From Lachnospiraceae bacterium (GTDB taxonomy: Bacteria; Bacillota; Clostridia; Lachnospirales; Lachnospiraceae), in the NCBI GenBank assembly GCA_017540265.1, contig JAFYBJ010000048.1, positions 1-38,497 of the forward strand: a stretch of 38,497 bases of DNA, read 5' to 3'. The notes under the pieces are model-generated. The model saw only the letters and a list, made by a program, of their open reading frames with translations, was not told the DNA's origin and searched no databases. The position numbers and the translations under genes were made by a program. This document shows positions 1-11,900 of the stretch, one piece after another (position 1 is the first letter of the stretch; the number at the start of each line of letters is the position of its first letter).

Positions 1-47
1 CCTTATGTAGGAGGAGGATCATTGATCTGTAAAATGTATCCCTGCTT

Positions 48-126
48 TGTCATCCTGAGGGCTGTAGCCCGAAGGATCTTTATACCGAATCGTATCAGAA
101 AGATTCTTCGCTTCGCTCAGAATGAC
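48..126. repeat. Imperfect inverted repeat of the TGTCATCCTGAG family
   Basis: The left end reads tgtcatcctgag and the right end ctcagaatgaca, with inner arms gaaggatcttt and aaagattcttc, so the whole element folds back on itself. A half copy of the same sequence lies at 1003-1031. This looks like a dispersed intergenic palindromic element. It sits just downstream of the pilin gene and could act as a 3' stem-loop for that transcript. The rest of 1-197 holds no gene that I can see. Confidence 0.6.
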
Positions 127-197
127 ATAAAGTGGTATTTATGTGGATTCGGGATGTTAGTTATCGTATATAATAACAACCATATAGATCAAATGCT

Positions 198-653
198 TTA
201 GCTTCCTGATTTAGCTGTAATAGACTTCTGGGTCCATGTGCCATCTGCCATGCTAAGTTCAACCGTGTTCTTTCCATCCTGTGAATCAAACTTGATCTCA
301 AGACCGGTTATCGTATAATCAGCATGTGTTTTGCCACCTGTAGCCTTGTTTGTAATTGTAGCAGATATTAACGCTGTAGGATCCACCATATCATTTACTT
401 CTTTAAGTATTGCAGTATCTGCAGCAGCAACACCGGTCAACGGATTTGCGCCCTTTGCATACTGCTCATCCTGAACCACCTGCAGAGCCGTGTAGATAGC
501 ATGTCCTTCCTCATAATACTTGCTCTCTCTTGCCCTGTCGATGTAGCCTAACAGTGAAGGTACTAAAGCAGCTGCAAGTATTGCCAGTATTACCAGCACC
601 ACGATAAGTTCAACCAGCGTGAAACCTTTGTTGTTTTCCTTAATTCTTTTCAT
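198..653 (-). CDS. Type IV pilin-like protein, probable major (pseudo)pilin
   Basis: The 151-residue product begins with a short basic leader ending in NNKG, followed by FTLVE and about 20 hydrophobic residues. This is the classic prepilin peptidase site with Glu at position 5 of the mature protein. The rest is a small globular domain rich in Thr, Ala and Asp, without cysteines, the usual size of a major pilin or GspG-type pseudopilin. After cleavage the protein would polymerise through its N-terminal helix into a surface filament. A strong AGGAGG ribosome site lies 8 bases before the ATG. It follows four other pilin-like genes but is separated from them by a 400-bp hairpin-rich gap, so it may be expressed separately and at a higher level. 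The filament type (motility, adhesion, DNA uptake) cannot be told from sequence. Confidence 0.85.
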   Translation of the reverse strand: MKRIKENNKGFTLVELIVVLVILAILAAALVPSLLGYIDRARESKYYEEGHAIYTALQVVQDEQYAKGANPLTGVAAADTAILKEVNDMVDPTALISATITNKATGGKTHADYTITGLEIKFDSQDGKNTVELSMADGTWTQKSITAKSGS

Positions 654-699
654 TGTTCTTTCCTCCTTGGGTTGTGTTTATATTATTTATTAAATTGCA

Positions 700-885
700 G
701 CAGACTCGCGAAATCACTTCGTTATTTCGCTCGTTGCAATATAAATTTGCCTTTAAAGCAGACTCGCAAAAATGCTTCGCATTTTCGCTCGTTGCGGTAG
801 GAAATTACCTTTAAAGCAGACTCGCAAAAATGCTTCGCATTTTTGCTCGTTGCGGTAGGAAATTGCGGAGCAATTTCCTACCGCA
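700..885. repeat. Hairpin-forming tandem repeat, three units of 58 bp plus a perfect palindrome
   Basis: The word gcagactcgc recurs at 700, 758 and 816, giving a 58-bp period. Each unit contains its own inverted repeat, for example gcaaaaatgc facing gcatttttgc around a ttc loop. The third unit runs into a perfect 16-bp stem (851-866 with 870-885) around a 3-base loop. Unit 1 is diverged; units 2 and 3 are nearly identical. The array occupies the gap between the minor pilin genes and the major pilin gene. It does not look coding, and it resembles REP/BIME-type elements. Confidence 0.8.
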
Positions 886-1002
886 TATTATACACAATCA
901 CAGTGGCTTTTGTAAGCCTTTTTTGTGCATTTTTACCTATTATTCGTCAAAAACCGCTACAGTACATATATCGGCAGTTTCTGAAAAAACTTTAGTTTTT
1001 AA

Positions 1003-1053
1003 AAAGATCCTTCGCTTCGCTCAGGATGACAATGAGTTTACCCGGGATGACAG
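1003..1053. repeat. Half copy of the TGTCATCCTGAG repeat
   Basis: Positions 1003-1031 read aaagatccttcgcttcgctc followed by aggatgaca, matching the right half of the element at 48-126. A further short gggatgaca follows near 1044-1052. Immediately left, at about 983-1001, aaaaactttagttttt can form a short A/T stem. With the 58-bp array it fills the 403-bp gap 654-1056, in which I see no gene. Confidence 0.55.
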
Positions 1054-1056
1054 TTC

Positions 1057-1926
1057 TTACATCTCCGAATACAGCGTATTATCATTCCGGTAATATACGT
1101 CATTTTGTATATCAACGGTCTCTCTTGTGATATAGACGATCTCGTTATTATCCGGATCATCGTCTTCATCTGCCTTTACCACAGTAACTACCGTCTTTAC
1201 GGTTTTTACAAGAAGCTTATCTTCGGGGCCGCTTCCGTCATCCACAGTCACCTTGACCGGTTTAACCGTGAATTCAAGCCTTACCTCATAGCCGTTGTAA
1301 AATTCTTTTGAAAAATGCTCCTCGGCTCCCCTTTCCACAAGAGTGCCGTTACGGGATGAAAAAAGCATTCCGAAATCGCTTGCTATATCTATCACATCAG
1401 CATAAGCATTCTGATATGCAGGCTGTGTCTCGGGGGCATATTTTGAATAATAACGATAAGTAAGACAGCCGGCGGGCAAGGCAGCCGGTTCCTCATTTGT
1501 GATCTTGCCGCTCTTAACTATGACAGTCCCCTCGGGCAGCCCTCTTGTATCCAGCTGAACCATAAACGCCCCATCGCTTGCGTTTGAAGGGAGAAATTCG
1601 ATCCCTTCCCCGCTTATCTCGATCCCATCCGCAGCAGCTATGCCTGTTCCGTCCTTATCCCTTATTTTTATATATCCCGAATGTCCCGCCACGGATGAGG
1701 AAGGCTGCATGGTGCGTATATCATTTTTTATTTCCGCCAGTACGGTATCCGCCACGGTAAAAGCCGTCATAAGCCTCTGCTTCGCATAATACTCTCTGAA
1801 GGAATAGGAAATGATGGTCGAGGCCCCTATAAGGAATATGCCTAAGAGTGCAAAGCTCACAATAAGTTCCACCATAGTGGAACCTCTGTTGTTTCCCTTT
1901 AGATTTTTTACTGAATGCTTTTTCAT
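1057..1926 (-). CDS. Minor pilin-like protein with prepilin N-terminus (PilW/GspJ-like)
   Basis: The product of about 289 residues starts with MKKHSVKNLKGNNRG followed by STMVE and a long hydrophobic stretch, so it carries a prepilin cleavage site with Glu5. The remaining 240 residues form a globular domain with many beta-type and acidic stretches, larger than a major pilin and typical of a minor pilin such as PilW or pseudopilin GspJ; that subfamily call is an inference from size and order. An in-frame ATG three codons earlier (1935) is possible; neither start has a strong ribosome site, and translation is probably coupled to the gene ending at 1941. It is the last of four closely spaced pilin-like genes. 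Confidence 0.75.
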   Translation of the reverse strand: MKKHSVKNLKGNNRGSTMVELIVSFALLGIFLIGASTIISYSFREYYAKQRLMTAFTVADTVLAEIKNDIRTMQPSSSVAGHSGYIKIRDKDGTGIAAADGIEISGEGIEFLPSNASDGAFMVQLDTRGLPEGTVIVKSGKITNEEPAALPAGCLTYRYYSKYAPETQPAYQNAYADVIDIASDFGMLFSSRNGTLVERGAEEHFSKEFYNGYEVRLEFTVKPVKVTVDDGSGPEDKLLVKTVKTVVTVVKADEDDDPDNNEIVYITRETVDIQNDVYYRNDNTLYSEM

Positions 1927-1940
1927 TCCATCCACAGGTA

Positions 1941-2324
1941 TCAGTGCAGATTAATGGTGCTGAATACCGTTATCCCTCTGGACTCGGTCTCACCCTCTGC
2001 ATTCTCATATGTCACATCCTTGGCAACCGGCTCCACCTCATAGGTAAAGGTTCTGAAGCGATATGTCGCTTTTCTTCCCTCTGTCGCAATGTCAAAAGGT
2101 CCCTTTTCCCCGGAGAGCACATCTTCCCTGCCGTTAAAAAGCAGGACAGCCTTTTCCTGATAATCCGAATGCGCCACATCCGTATCCTTTGCCTTTCCCA
2201 GCATATTCGAGGCAAAACCAAGGCAGCCCGAAAGCACGCCCGCGCAGATCATAAGTATAAGAAATGCTATTATGACCTCGGACATTGTCATTCCTTTATT
2301 ATTTTTTAAATATCCGATCCCCAT
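1941..2324 (-). CDS. Small minor pilin-like protein with prepilin N-terminus (PilV/GspI-like)
   Basis: The start chosen gives 127 residues: MGIGYLKNNKG, then MTMSE and a hydrophobic helix. The Glu5 and the Gly before the cleavage point are present, although Met replaces the usual Phe. This ATG lies one base after the stop codon of the preceding gene, which suggests coupled translation. A longer frame reaching 2426 would overlap that gene by 100 bp and place 34 extra residues before the leader, which is unlikely. The globular part is short, about 90 residues, as in PilV or GspI. It probably caps or primes the filament with its neighbours. Confidence 0.75.
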   Translation of the reverse strand: MGIGYLKNNKGMTMSEVIIAFLILMICAGVLSGCLGFASNMLGKAKDTDVAHSDYQEKAVLLFNGREDVLSGEKGPFDIATEGRKATYRFRTFTYEVEPVAKDVTYENAEGETESRGITVFSTINLH

Positions 2325-2325
2325 A

Positions 2326-2952
2326 TCAGTAATATGCCACCCATTCCATGCCGCCGCTATATACCGGCTGCCCATGCTCATCGGTCCCGGTCTCCGGCTT
2401 TGTATAACGGAAACGTTCCGTAACACAGGAAACCGCCGTTACATTCTTATCCTTTGTAGGGTCGTCATCCGGAGCGAAATTTTCTATCTTCACTGTAAGG
2501 ACATAGATATTATTATCCTCATCATCCATATCCTCATATTCCAGCGATTTCGTAAGAGTGAGCCTTATGGGAAACATCCCTGCATCAGGCGAAGCGGCAG
2601 GCAGTGTAACCTTATAATCCGTACCATTGCTCACAGGATAATTCCTGTTATCCCTAACGAACCCGTAGATATAGCTTTCAAGGCTTCCCTGCTTAAGGTT
2701 TTCAGCCTTTTCCCTGTCGGTAAGGTTGTATCTTAATGTCTCGCCAAAGGAATAAGCCTGCTCGTAATACCTCTCCGCCCAGGCTTCATCATTCACCGTT
2801 GCAAACATCTGATAGGATACAGTAAGCACGGCAAGACAGAGTATCATGATTATGGACATGACACAGGTAACTATTATCATCGCAGCGCCTTTATCATCAA
2901 GCGCTGCTCTCTTAAGCTTCCCGCATATGTTTTTCCTTACGTTACTCTCCAT
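2326..2952 (-). CDS. Pilus-associated membrane-anchored protein lacking Glu5 (PilX/GspK-like)
   Basis: The 208-residue product has a basic N-terminus ending in DDKG, followed by AAMIIV and a hydrophobic segment to about residue 48. The Gly and hydrophobic helix resemble a prepilin, but position 5 is not Glu. Loss of Glu5 is a known trait of GspK, the pseudopilin at the filament tip, and the region after the helix begins with an acidic helix as in PilX-type proteins. AAGG lies six bases before the ATG. The gap to the giant gene upstream is 8 bp, so the two are almost surely cotranscribed. The GspK/PilX parallel is inferred from context and the missing Glu5. Confidence 0.7.
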   Translation of the reverse strand: MESNVRKNICGKLKRAALDDKGAAMIIVTCVMSIIMILCLAVLTVSYQMFATVNDEAWAERYYEQAYSFGETLRYNLTDREKAENLKQGSLESYIYGFVRDNRNYPVSNGTDYKVTLPAASPDAGMFPIRLTLTKSLEYEDMDDEDNNIYVLTVKIENFAPDDDPTKDKNVTAVSCVTERFRYTKPETGTDEHGQPVYSGGMEWVAYY

Positions 2953-2960
2953 CTTTTACC

Positions 2961-5900
2961 TTAAGGGATCTCCACAGCAGGGGGAGATACAAACACGCTT
3001 TCATCCTCCATTACTGCCTTTATGCTTATGGATGCATTATAATCACTGTCTTCCGAAGTACTGCTGTAAACAGTTCCTGTCTCAGTATCCGTGAAATCAA
3101 ACTGTCCCGCAGCTACAGGAAGTATAAGTTTAAAGGTTCCGTCAGGATCGCAGCCTATCTTAAGATCCAGATCCTTAAACAGATATCTTATGCTTTCCGT
3201 GCCCTGATTGATCACCACTACGCCCCAGATCGCATTCTGCATATCGGGAACTGCAAGTGTGGCGCTCTCTTCGGTAACATCAGCACTTCCAAGCTCATTT
3301 CCTTCCGCATCAGTCATACGGAATATCTTACTTCCGTTCTCTTCTTTAATGCTTATTATCACAGAAGCCTGTGCCGCATTTGAATGCACCGATCCGCCGG
3401 ATACCTCTGAGGTATTCGCTGCGACCGTGATCTCATAATGATCGGGATATCCGTCACTTCTGCCAAAGCTGTATGAAGTCATGGGAATATATCCGCTCAC
3501 ATTTCCATCAAAGGTAGATTCATCAAAGGTCTGTGTGCTTGCCTCTGCGGAATATAGTGCTCCATTTGCACTGGCATCCGTTACCGCTTCCGTAACAGTC
3601 ACATCATCAAGCCTTACCTTCGGCACCGTAAGAGGAGAGCCGACAGTATATTCTGAAACAGCCCTGTTATCGCCGGTTCCCGGGGCCCTGCGCACAAAAG
3701 GTAACAGCACCTTTCCCGCATAGCTGTAAGCCCAGTCGGAAGCGATACCGGGTATCCATACGGAATATGCTTCCGAACCTTTGGTAAGAGTGATGGTGCC
3801 TCCGGCGCCAAAGGAAGAAGCCTCCGGATCCGCAAGCATTTCCTCAACGGCTGCTATCTGGCTGCTGCCTTCTAAATCTGCAATACCGGCAGCCGCTGCC
3901 ACTGCCTCATCCATGCTGTCAAACCATATACCGTATACGGGATAATTATATCCAGCGCTGCTGTCATCATCGCTTATAAGCGCATCAAGACTGTTAGCCG
4001 TATCCATGAAGGCTGTTTCCGTAAGCGCTTCTTCATCTCCGAAACTGAATGCAAAAGATACCACCGGTTTAACAAGCCTGCTTAAGATGGTTACTTCTGT
4101 CATATCCCCGTCAAGTGAATCATACCATCTGGTGCTGTCCTCGGTAGCAAGCGCTATGATAAATATGTTTACGGCACTTCCTTCATACTTTTCAAGATCC
4201 ACTACCGCAAAGGTATCCTCTATCCTGTCAAGAAGGACTGTCCTGTCCCCGTTGCTGTCCATAAGCATCACCCTGTATCCGGCACATGCCGCGCTTCCGT
4301 CTTCATTTTCCTGAACCGAGGCATTCCACTGCAGTCTGTATTTAAGCTCCTCCCGGGAAATCTGGCGCACATCCGGCTTAAGCAGGGAATCCAGCCTTTG
4401 CTTAAGACCGGTCCACGTATGCTCATCGCTGGAAGCAAGGCTTCCGGCAGTTTCAGTCTCCCCTTCAACCCTTACGGTGAAGGCATCATAGTTCCACTCA
4501 TCTCCGCCAAGTATAAGGCTGTAAAGACCGGTATCCTCATCCTTTGAAGATGAAGCATCCTGTCCCTCAAGGACAGTGATCTCACCGGCATTATTAATGC
4601 GGTAACTTCCTATATCCGCCTGGGCGGTCAGATTTCCGTCAGCATCAAAAGTCTTTCCATATACGGAAAGCTTATATGAGGAATAGTCACCGTCATTCTC
4701 AGCCTTCCATGATACGGTATAATTTAACTTTTCGCCCTCGCCGTCATCGGTAAATGCCGCAAGAGCGCTGCCGTCTTTATCCTTATCGGCAAGTGTCACT
4801 GCCGAAAGCGTCTGCATGTCTGCATTGAAAAGGATCTGCCTGTAATTGCCATTATTTTTTGCCTTTGTGTAATATACGGCCCTGGTCTTCTCTGCAAGCT
4901 TGTCATAATAGAAATAATAATATGTACCCGAGCCGCTTACATTTTCAGCAGTCTGCGACAGCCTGTCTGCGGGGCTTAAATCAGCTATGGCACCCAGTTC
5001 TTTTACCACAGGGCTGTAATAGCATACCTCTTCGCCTGAGGTAAGATCCGTCACAAAGCCCGTAGATCTGTCCTTAGGCTTTCCGTCAGACCAGGCCTCA
5101 TTTTTCGAGCAGCTTATGTAAGTGTTCACGGGACAATCCGTTCCGTATCCGCAAAACCAGGTCACCACCCTGTAATCATGATAATCCGAAGGATTTATAC
5201 CTGAAACGGAATCAGCCGTATTAAGCTTTACGGTAACAGCACTGTTATTTCCGAAAAACAGTGTATCCTTGGATGCCAGCGTATATGTACCGCCATCGGA
5301 ATTCTTTACGGCATAGATCTCAGTACGGAACATTTCATAGCCGTAACGGCCGCTTCCGTTATACGACCACACGGCAGCCCTCATGGTGGCATTGAAATCT
5401 ATGTTTCCATCCTCATCAAGCTTAATATCTGCGTCTGTCTGCTCTATTCTTCCCTCTTTGGTGTAAGCATCATGCCATATGCGGTTATTGTCCTGAGATG
5501 ACCAGGCAGGAAGAGCCATACTCTCTGAAAATTCCGCAGAGTCATCAAAGCCCTCGCAGCTCGCCTTTGCCGTTGCTGTCATTACCCACGTACCCTCAGA
5601 GCTGTTATTGTTTGCCGTACGCACCATGACACCGTTTGCATCAAGCTTTGCATTATGATGCGGCAGTGCAGCTATATATGCATCAAAAGCAGTTTCCGAG
5701 GGATCCTTACCCTCTATCACTATCTCAGGCGCCGTCACATCATTTATACCGTCATAGAGCTTGTCGATCAAAACGGTCACCTTCCAGTTCTTTGCCGGAT
5801 CGGCATTATAGAATGCTGCATATTCATCCGCATTTATAAGATGTGCGCACCATTCATACTCGCCGTCGTCATCCGCATCGAAACGTACTATCTCAATATC

Positions 5901-8900
5901 AGGCTTTGGCAGATAGCCGACGATATCCGAAAATCCCTCGGCCGGAAGGCTCATGGTTCCGTTTATGGATCTGCCCCTGACATTTACAACTACGTAATAT
6001 GTTGTGGTTTCATCAGATACCACCGCCGGAAGATCCAGGATAGCATCACAGTTATATACATTCTCTGTATACGAATGTATGGACTCTCCACCCTGCTGCC
6101 TTATCCATTCTGTCGTAATGCCGTCTTCTGTAAGAGCCTGTGCCTTAACATCCGCAGTGGGGATCTTGTATACATCCACATTCATGACATAATAAGCAAG
6201 ACCGTCCACTCCTATAGGCTGCCAGGATGCGACATATTCCTCATCCCTTGCCGAGTACTCAACCTTAAGATCAGTTACATAGCTGTCCGCCATCCTCTCA
6301 TCGGCGATGCTTGCAAAGAACCTTCTCATGTCCGGATCAGTGATATCCTCCGCCCCCGGGATACTGTCAGATTCCCTCTTCTGATAAACAGAAAGGTCTG
6401 CTTCTTTTTCATTTTCATTAAACCAGAGAAGTATGGGTTCCTCCATCTCCGTGATGACATTGTTTTTCTTCGTCCTGACTCCCAATGTTTTCTCATCCTT
6501 AACCCAGAGGAAAGGATTCTTTACAAAGTCAGATTCTTTCTGATACATATTGTTATTGCCAAGATCATAGCTGCTTATGAAATAATCCCCGTATTCACTT
6601 CCGGCAGCCTGCCCTGCCACCAGCCTGTGGGCATTTATCTGTCTGTCAAGTACACCCGTATCCCCGGCTTTCATAGTATCGTAATCATATACGTTGGGAT
6701 AATTTCCCGTACTGCCCGTGGGCGTACTGAGTGCTGCCATTATCCCTCTGGCGTTCCTGTCCCTTGTGAAACTGCTGGCCACCATATAATAATTTCCATA
6801 GCACATCTCAGTACGCATGGATCTTCCCTTTGATCCCCAGAAGGGATCATTGTTGCACCAGCACAGCCCTCCTCTGTCCTGGTCGCCTGTAAATTCAATG
6901 ACACTGAAGCAGTTCTGCATCACGGTATATCCGCCGCAGCCTGCCACAGCTCCCCAGTCGGTGGTATTATCCCCGCTCCAGTCCACAAGGGTTCCGGTAT
7001 TTACACCACTCTTGCCATACGCTACAAGCTCCCCGTTAAGCAGCTTCTTGCTGTATGTGATACGGTTGCCTAATATACCACCTGTCTTCGCCGGCTTTAT
7101 GGATGTATTCTGTGCCGTAACAAAGAAATCCGTGCAGTAATTCCTGCAATAATTGATATTAAGTATAAGATTGTCCGCATTCGCCCCGTTTACGCTATCC
7201 TTGCTCGGATCCGGTCCTCCCGCATAGGATACTATCCCGTTTGCCTTTGAATATGCTATAGCATCCGCCTCATAGCCGTTTACGCAGTCCACCACATTTA
7301 CATAATATACTTCATTGCTTTCCCTGGTATATATTTCCGATACAATGCCCGCTGTCTCGTTTGCTATGGCCCAGCCGGTTGTTCCGGTATCTATAGCCGG
7401 ATCTATATTATGATTTACCCTGTGGTTTATACGTCCGTGATTCTGGCAGGATAATACATTTACGCTCTGCCCGGATTTTATCCCGCTTATGCTGGAGATT
7501 ATGCCGCCTACGGTACCGTGACCCTCCTGCTGGAAATTGGTACGGAGCGTGCCGTAATTAAAGCAGTTGTCTATGATACCGCCGTTGCTGTTCCACTTTG
7601 CTATTATGCCGCCCACATTATGGGAATGGTTATCAACCACATCACCTATGTTTACACAGCCATGCACACGCCATCCGGTATCACTTTCATTATACTGGCT
7701 GCCGATCACACCTCCTACAAAATAAAGGGATTTTCCTCCTTTGCTGTTGCTTCCCGTATTTATGTAATTATTCACCGTAAGGCTGCCTTCATTTCCCTCT
7801 TCATCCACATTACGCCTTACGTAAGCGCAGTTTACGTTATAAGCCACCACCTTCTCGGATTCATTCTGTCCGATGATGCCTCCTACTGTAGCGCTGATGT
7901 CGGTGATATTCGAGCATATGTACCATTTTCCGGAAGCGCAACCAACTACCGAGCCCTTGCTCCCGTTACATCCTGCTATACCTCCAAGATGTCCGAAGCC
8001 CTCAGCAGACATCCGTATCTGTGCATCAAATTTATCCTTTTCAAGGACTGTCACGTCATTATTTTCATCCACCGTTATATAATCCCTGAGAGCATAGAAT
8101 ACGCTTTCCGTATTGGTATAGGAAAGCTCTTCATTCATAATATCCACGCCGGTATAATAAGCATCCTCGTCACGCTTTCCGTATATCTGATCGTCTATAT
8201 ATTTCTGTGACAGCATCTGCTCCGCGCAATTGCCTGAGGTGGCATTGACAGCATCACTTCTTGAGGAATTCAGTGAATCATAAACATACCTTGAAATACT
8301 CCTTTTTATGGGACCGTCTTCTTTTTCACCAAGCTGCTTAGCGCTCATTCCCAGATCCGTGCCATAACCGCAGAAGCTTAAAACACCCTCGTTTAAACCT
8401 GCGATACCGCCTGCAAGTCCCTTTCCAAGCTCAACATAGGCCTGACTGCTTCCCTGCTTTAAGATGGCGCAGTTCTTTATAACGCCGCCGCTCTCATTAT
8501 GCCCGCAGATGCCGCCAAGCTTCATGCTTATCTTATTCTGGCCTTTACCGTCCTCATAATATCCGACAGCGCTTATCCTTCCGCCGTCCAGGCTGCAGCG
8601 GTCAATGGTTCCGTCCGAACCGTCATGGCTTCTGTTGACCCCCGCTATACCGCCATAGGATCTGGTCTTTTCGTTTCTGCTGTCCAGCTCATCCTTTATC
8701 ACGCCCTCGTAATAAACCTGCCTTACAAGACCGCCGTTATTATCTCCGACTATGCCGCCTAAATATTTAACATCCTTAAGGACGCTCTTTGAATCAAAAT
8801 TCACTTCGACCTTAAGATCCTTACTGTCACTCCCCGACTTTTCATAAAGGGTTATGACCGCATCTTTGCCCCTGTTCTCACCTACGGCTCCGCCAAGTGC

Positions 8901-11900
8901 AAATTCGGTGCTCCCTCCCGAATAAGAAACATCTTTACCTGTAGTACCGCCTTCAAGCCTTCCTTCATTTAATCCGACAATGTAGCCTAAAGATGTAAGA
9001 TGATCGCCCTGTATGACCACCTTTTCATCTGAGTCGGTACCCGCGCTGCAGAGTCTTATGATTCCGGAAGGATCATTTATTGAAGCTACGATGCCGCCGG
9101 AAGATGCATTTAAGGTTATCACAGGAACAGTCCCGTTCTTCTCGTCCACGCTGCATTCAAGCAAAAGTCCCGCATTACGCGCGCATATACCGCCGGCATA
9201 GCCCAAGGTCGCCGTTACTTTTCCGTGATCGATACTATCCTCTATTTCGCTTTCTTTTGTTACAAGAGGCACTATGCCTCCTGCATATCCGCCCCTTGCC
9301 GCTGCGGAAGAAGCGGTAACGGGACCGTAATTTTCTACAAGGCTTATCTTCTTTCCGCCTTCCATTCCGCCTGCGATACCGCCGGCATAGCTTACGGCAT
9401 TTACCACTGCATAGCTCTTAAGCGTTAAGCTTTCGCTTCCCTTTATCTCACCGTCGGCAAGGTATCCTACAAGGCCTCCGGCATAAGAACCGCTTGCCTT
9501 TACATTTATGGCTTCAGCGCCTGTATGGTTTTCGGTGACAGCTTCAATGCTGCCGCCCTTATCATTTCTTCCAATGAGTCCGCCGGCTTCATTCCTGCCC
9601 TGAACGCTCAGTGAATATTGCAGATAGAAAGCTCCGCCGCTTTCGACCACACCGTGATTGCGACCCGCAAGGCCGCCTACTTCCTCATCTCCGGCAATGA
9701 TGCCGTATGCCCTGCAGGCAGTAAGTATTCCGCCTTTTCCTGACGAACCGTTCTTTATGCCGCGTATGTTCATTCCGGCTATACCGCCTATGCGGTCTGC
9801 TCCGGCTACTGTCACGGATCTGTCATTTATGCAGCCCTTTATGGTGCCGGCATAATACTTATAAGTTCCGGTCTGTCTTAAATCCTTTTCATCAGCTGAG
9901 CCGAAATTAACGCCTGCGATACCGCCCGCTATATTCCTTCTGGAATTTCCTATGGATGCCTCATTGCGGCTGTTTATTATAAGTCCCTCATTAAGCCCCG
10001 CTATGCCGCCAAAGCCGTCATTTAAGGTTTCTATCACGCCTTTGTTTGCGCAGCTCTCCACTACCGTAGCATGTGGATTATGGCCTATGATGCCGCCTAT
10101 GAGACCGTTCTTTGCGGTGGTCTCCACTCCCACGTACCCCGTAAGATCCATCTTTGCGGCATCTGCGGTCTCTGCCAGCTCCGTTACACGCCCGCTGTTT
10201 ATTGCATTCTTTATTATCACGCGGGAATCTTCATCATCAGCACCTATAAGACCACCGCCAAAGGTGACAGCCCTTACTTCCCCGTTATTGAATTCACCTT
10301 CCGTACTGCCGCCTATGGTAAGGATGTATGCGGATGCATTACCGAGTTTCGAGTAATTCATCTTCCAGATGCCGTCCGCATTCCTCTGCATTATGTTCAT
10401 ATACCAGCCGTCATCACCTATGGCTGTATATCCTTCCTTTGTTCCGGATGCGGGAAGGCTTCCCGAGCCCTCTGTTAACGCCTGGAAACCTGCGATACCG
10501 CCCACAAGGCTCTTTCCGCTTACTGCTGATGAACGGTTGCTGTATTTTATATCCATTACCGCATCGGACTTCATCTGAAGTATATTTCCTCCGATGACGC
10601 CGCCCACGGCATATCTGCCTTCAACACTTGTCGTGGATATGCGTATGCTCTGTCCGGAAAGGATCTCGGGAGCAAGGTTGAGTCCCACGAATCCGCCCAC
10701 GAAATCGCCTCTTCCGTATACGTTGCCGGCAACATATTCCTTCTCTGTCCCGTCGCCTTTGAGTTCTATCTCACCGTTTATGCCGTTATACCCTACAAAA
10801 CCGCCCACATTGTTTTTTCCAACGGCCAGTGTGGCAATGGCGCTGGATTCCATCTCGGTGCTGTTGAACTCTATCCTTCCGTATTCATTTAAACCTATCT
10901 GTCCGCCCACATTGGAGCCTTCATAAGCCCAGGTATCCTTTACCCTCTTATACATCACCTGGCCGTAGTCGTTTATATTAGCCCCGCAGTTCCTTATCAC
11001 TGCAAGGCATGAGACATCTTTGCTTCCCGTAGTATCCGGAATGCCCGAATTCTTTCCGGCAATGCCGCCTATGTTCACGCCGCTTCCCGCAACAGCAGCT
11101 CCGCTCCTGCAGGCATTTATTATGCTGCCCCTGCAGTTCATGCCTGTAATGCCGCCTATGCAGTTATTTCCAAGAACATAAGATGCATTATCCGAAGAAT
11201 TTACGGTAACAACAGATACCCCTGCAGGCACCTTTGAACTTCCGAGTATGCCTCCAACATTATCAAAGCCTGTGATATATCCGCCCTTAACGGTGCTGCA
11301 GCCCGTCATATATCCGTCATAGGCAAAGCCTGCTATACCGCCCACAAAGACTCCCCTGCTGTCATAATCGAGAGCCTTCCTGCCTGCACCGGTCTTTCCG
11401 TTCCCTGTCGTATATATCGAAAGTCTCTCCCTTGCTGCGGTCTCATTCATGGAAAAACTGCAGTCGGCGATCTGTACGCCATAAGCAAACCCTGTTATAC
11501 CTCCTATGTAAAGACCTTCATGTGACCTGTAAAGAGGATCTTCCTTTTCCATGTCGGATATGCCGTATCTTGCTTCCTGCCCGGAAAAGAGCGGTTCAGA
11601 TGCATTGGTTAAGCGATCCACAATACCTGTATATGCGGCATTCTCGCAGTTGATCACATGCATATGTGCCCCATCTGCATGTGAAGGAGAGCCGTCTGCC
11701 TTTATATTTCCGGCTATGCCGCCCGTAAACATATTCCCCGTTACCACGGCACCGTTCTTTACCGAGCGGCTTCCCACAGACTTTAAATAGTTTCCCATAC
11801 CAATGGAAACCGCTTCCGTTTCACCGGCTTTAACTCCGATGACCGCATTATCCGCCATAAGAGCATACCCGGTCACTCCGCCTATGCCCACAGGTATGTA

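Noticed and set aside
700-885. CRISPR array
   Set aside because: The units are near-identical throughout with no unique spacers, and each is itself a palindrome; no cas gene is nearby.
2325-2426. 34-residue N-terminal extension of the PilV/GspI-like gene
   Set aside because: It overlaps the previous gene by 100 bp, and the prepilin leader starts naturally at the ATG one base after that gene's stop.
5655-6833. Long plus-strand frame (392 codons) and many others antisense to the giant gene
   Set aside because: They lie wholly inside a convincing minus-strand gene, have no recognisable motif or ribosome site, and have compositions expected from the reverse of a repeat-rich coding strand.
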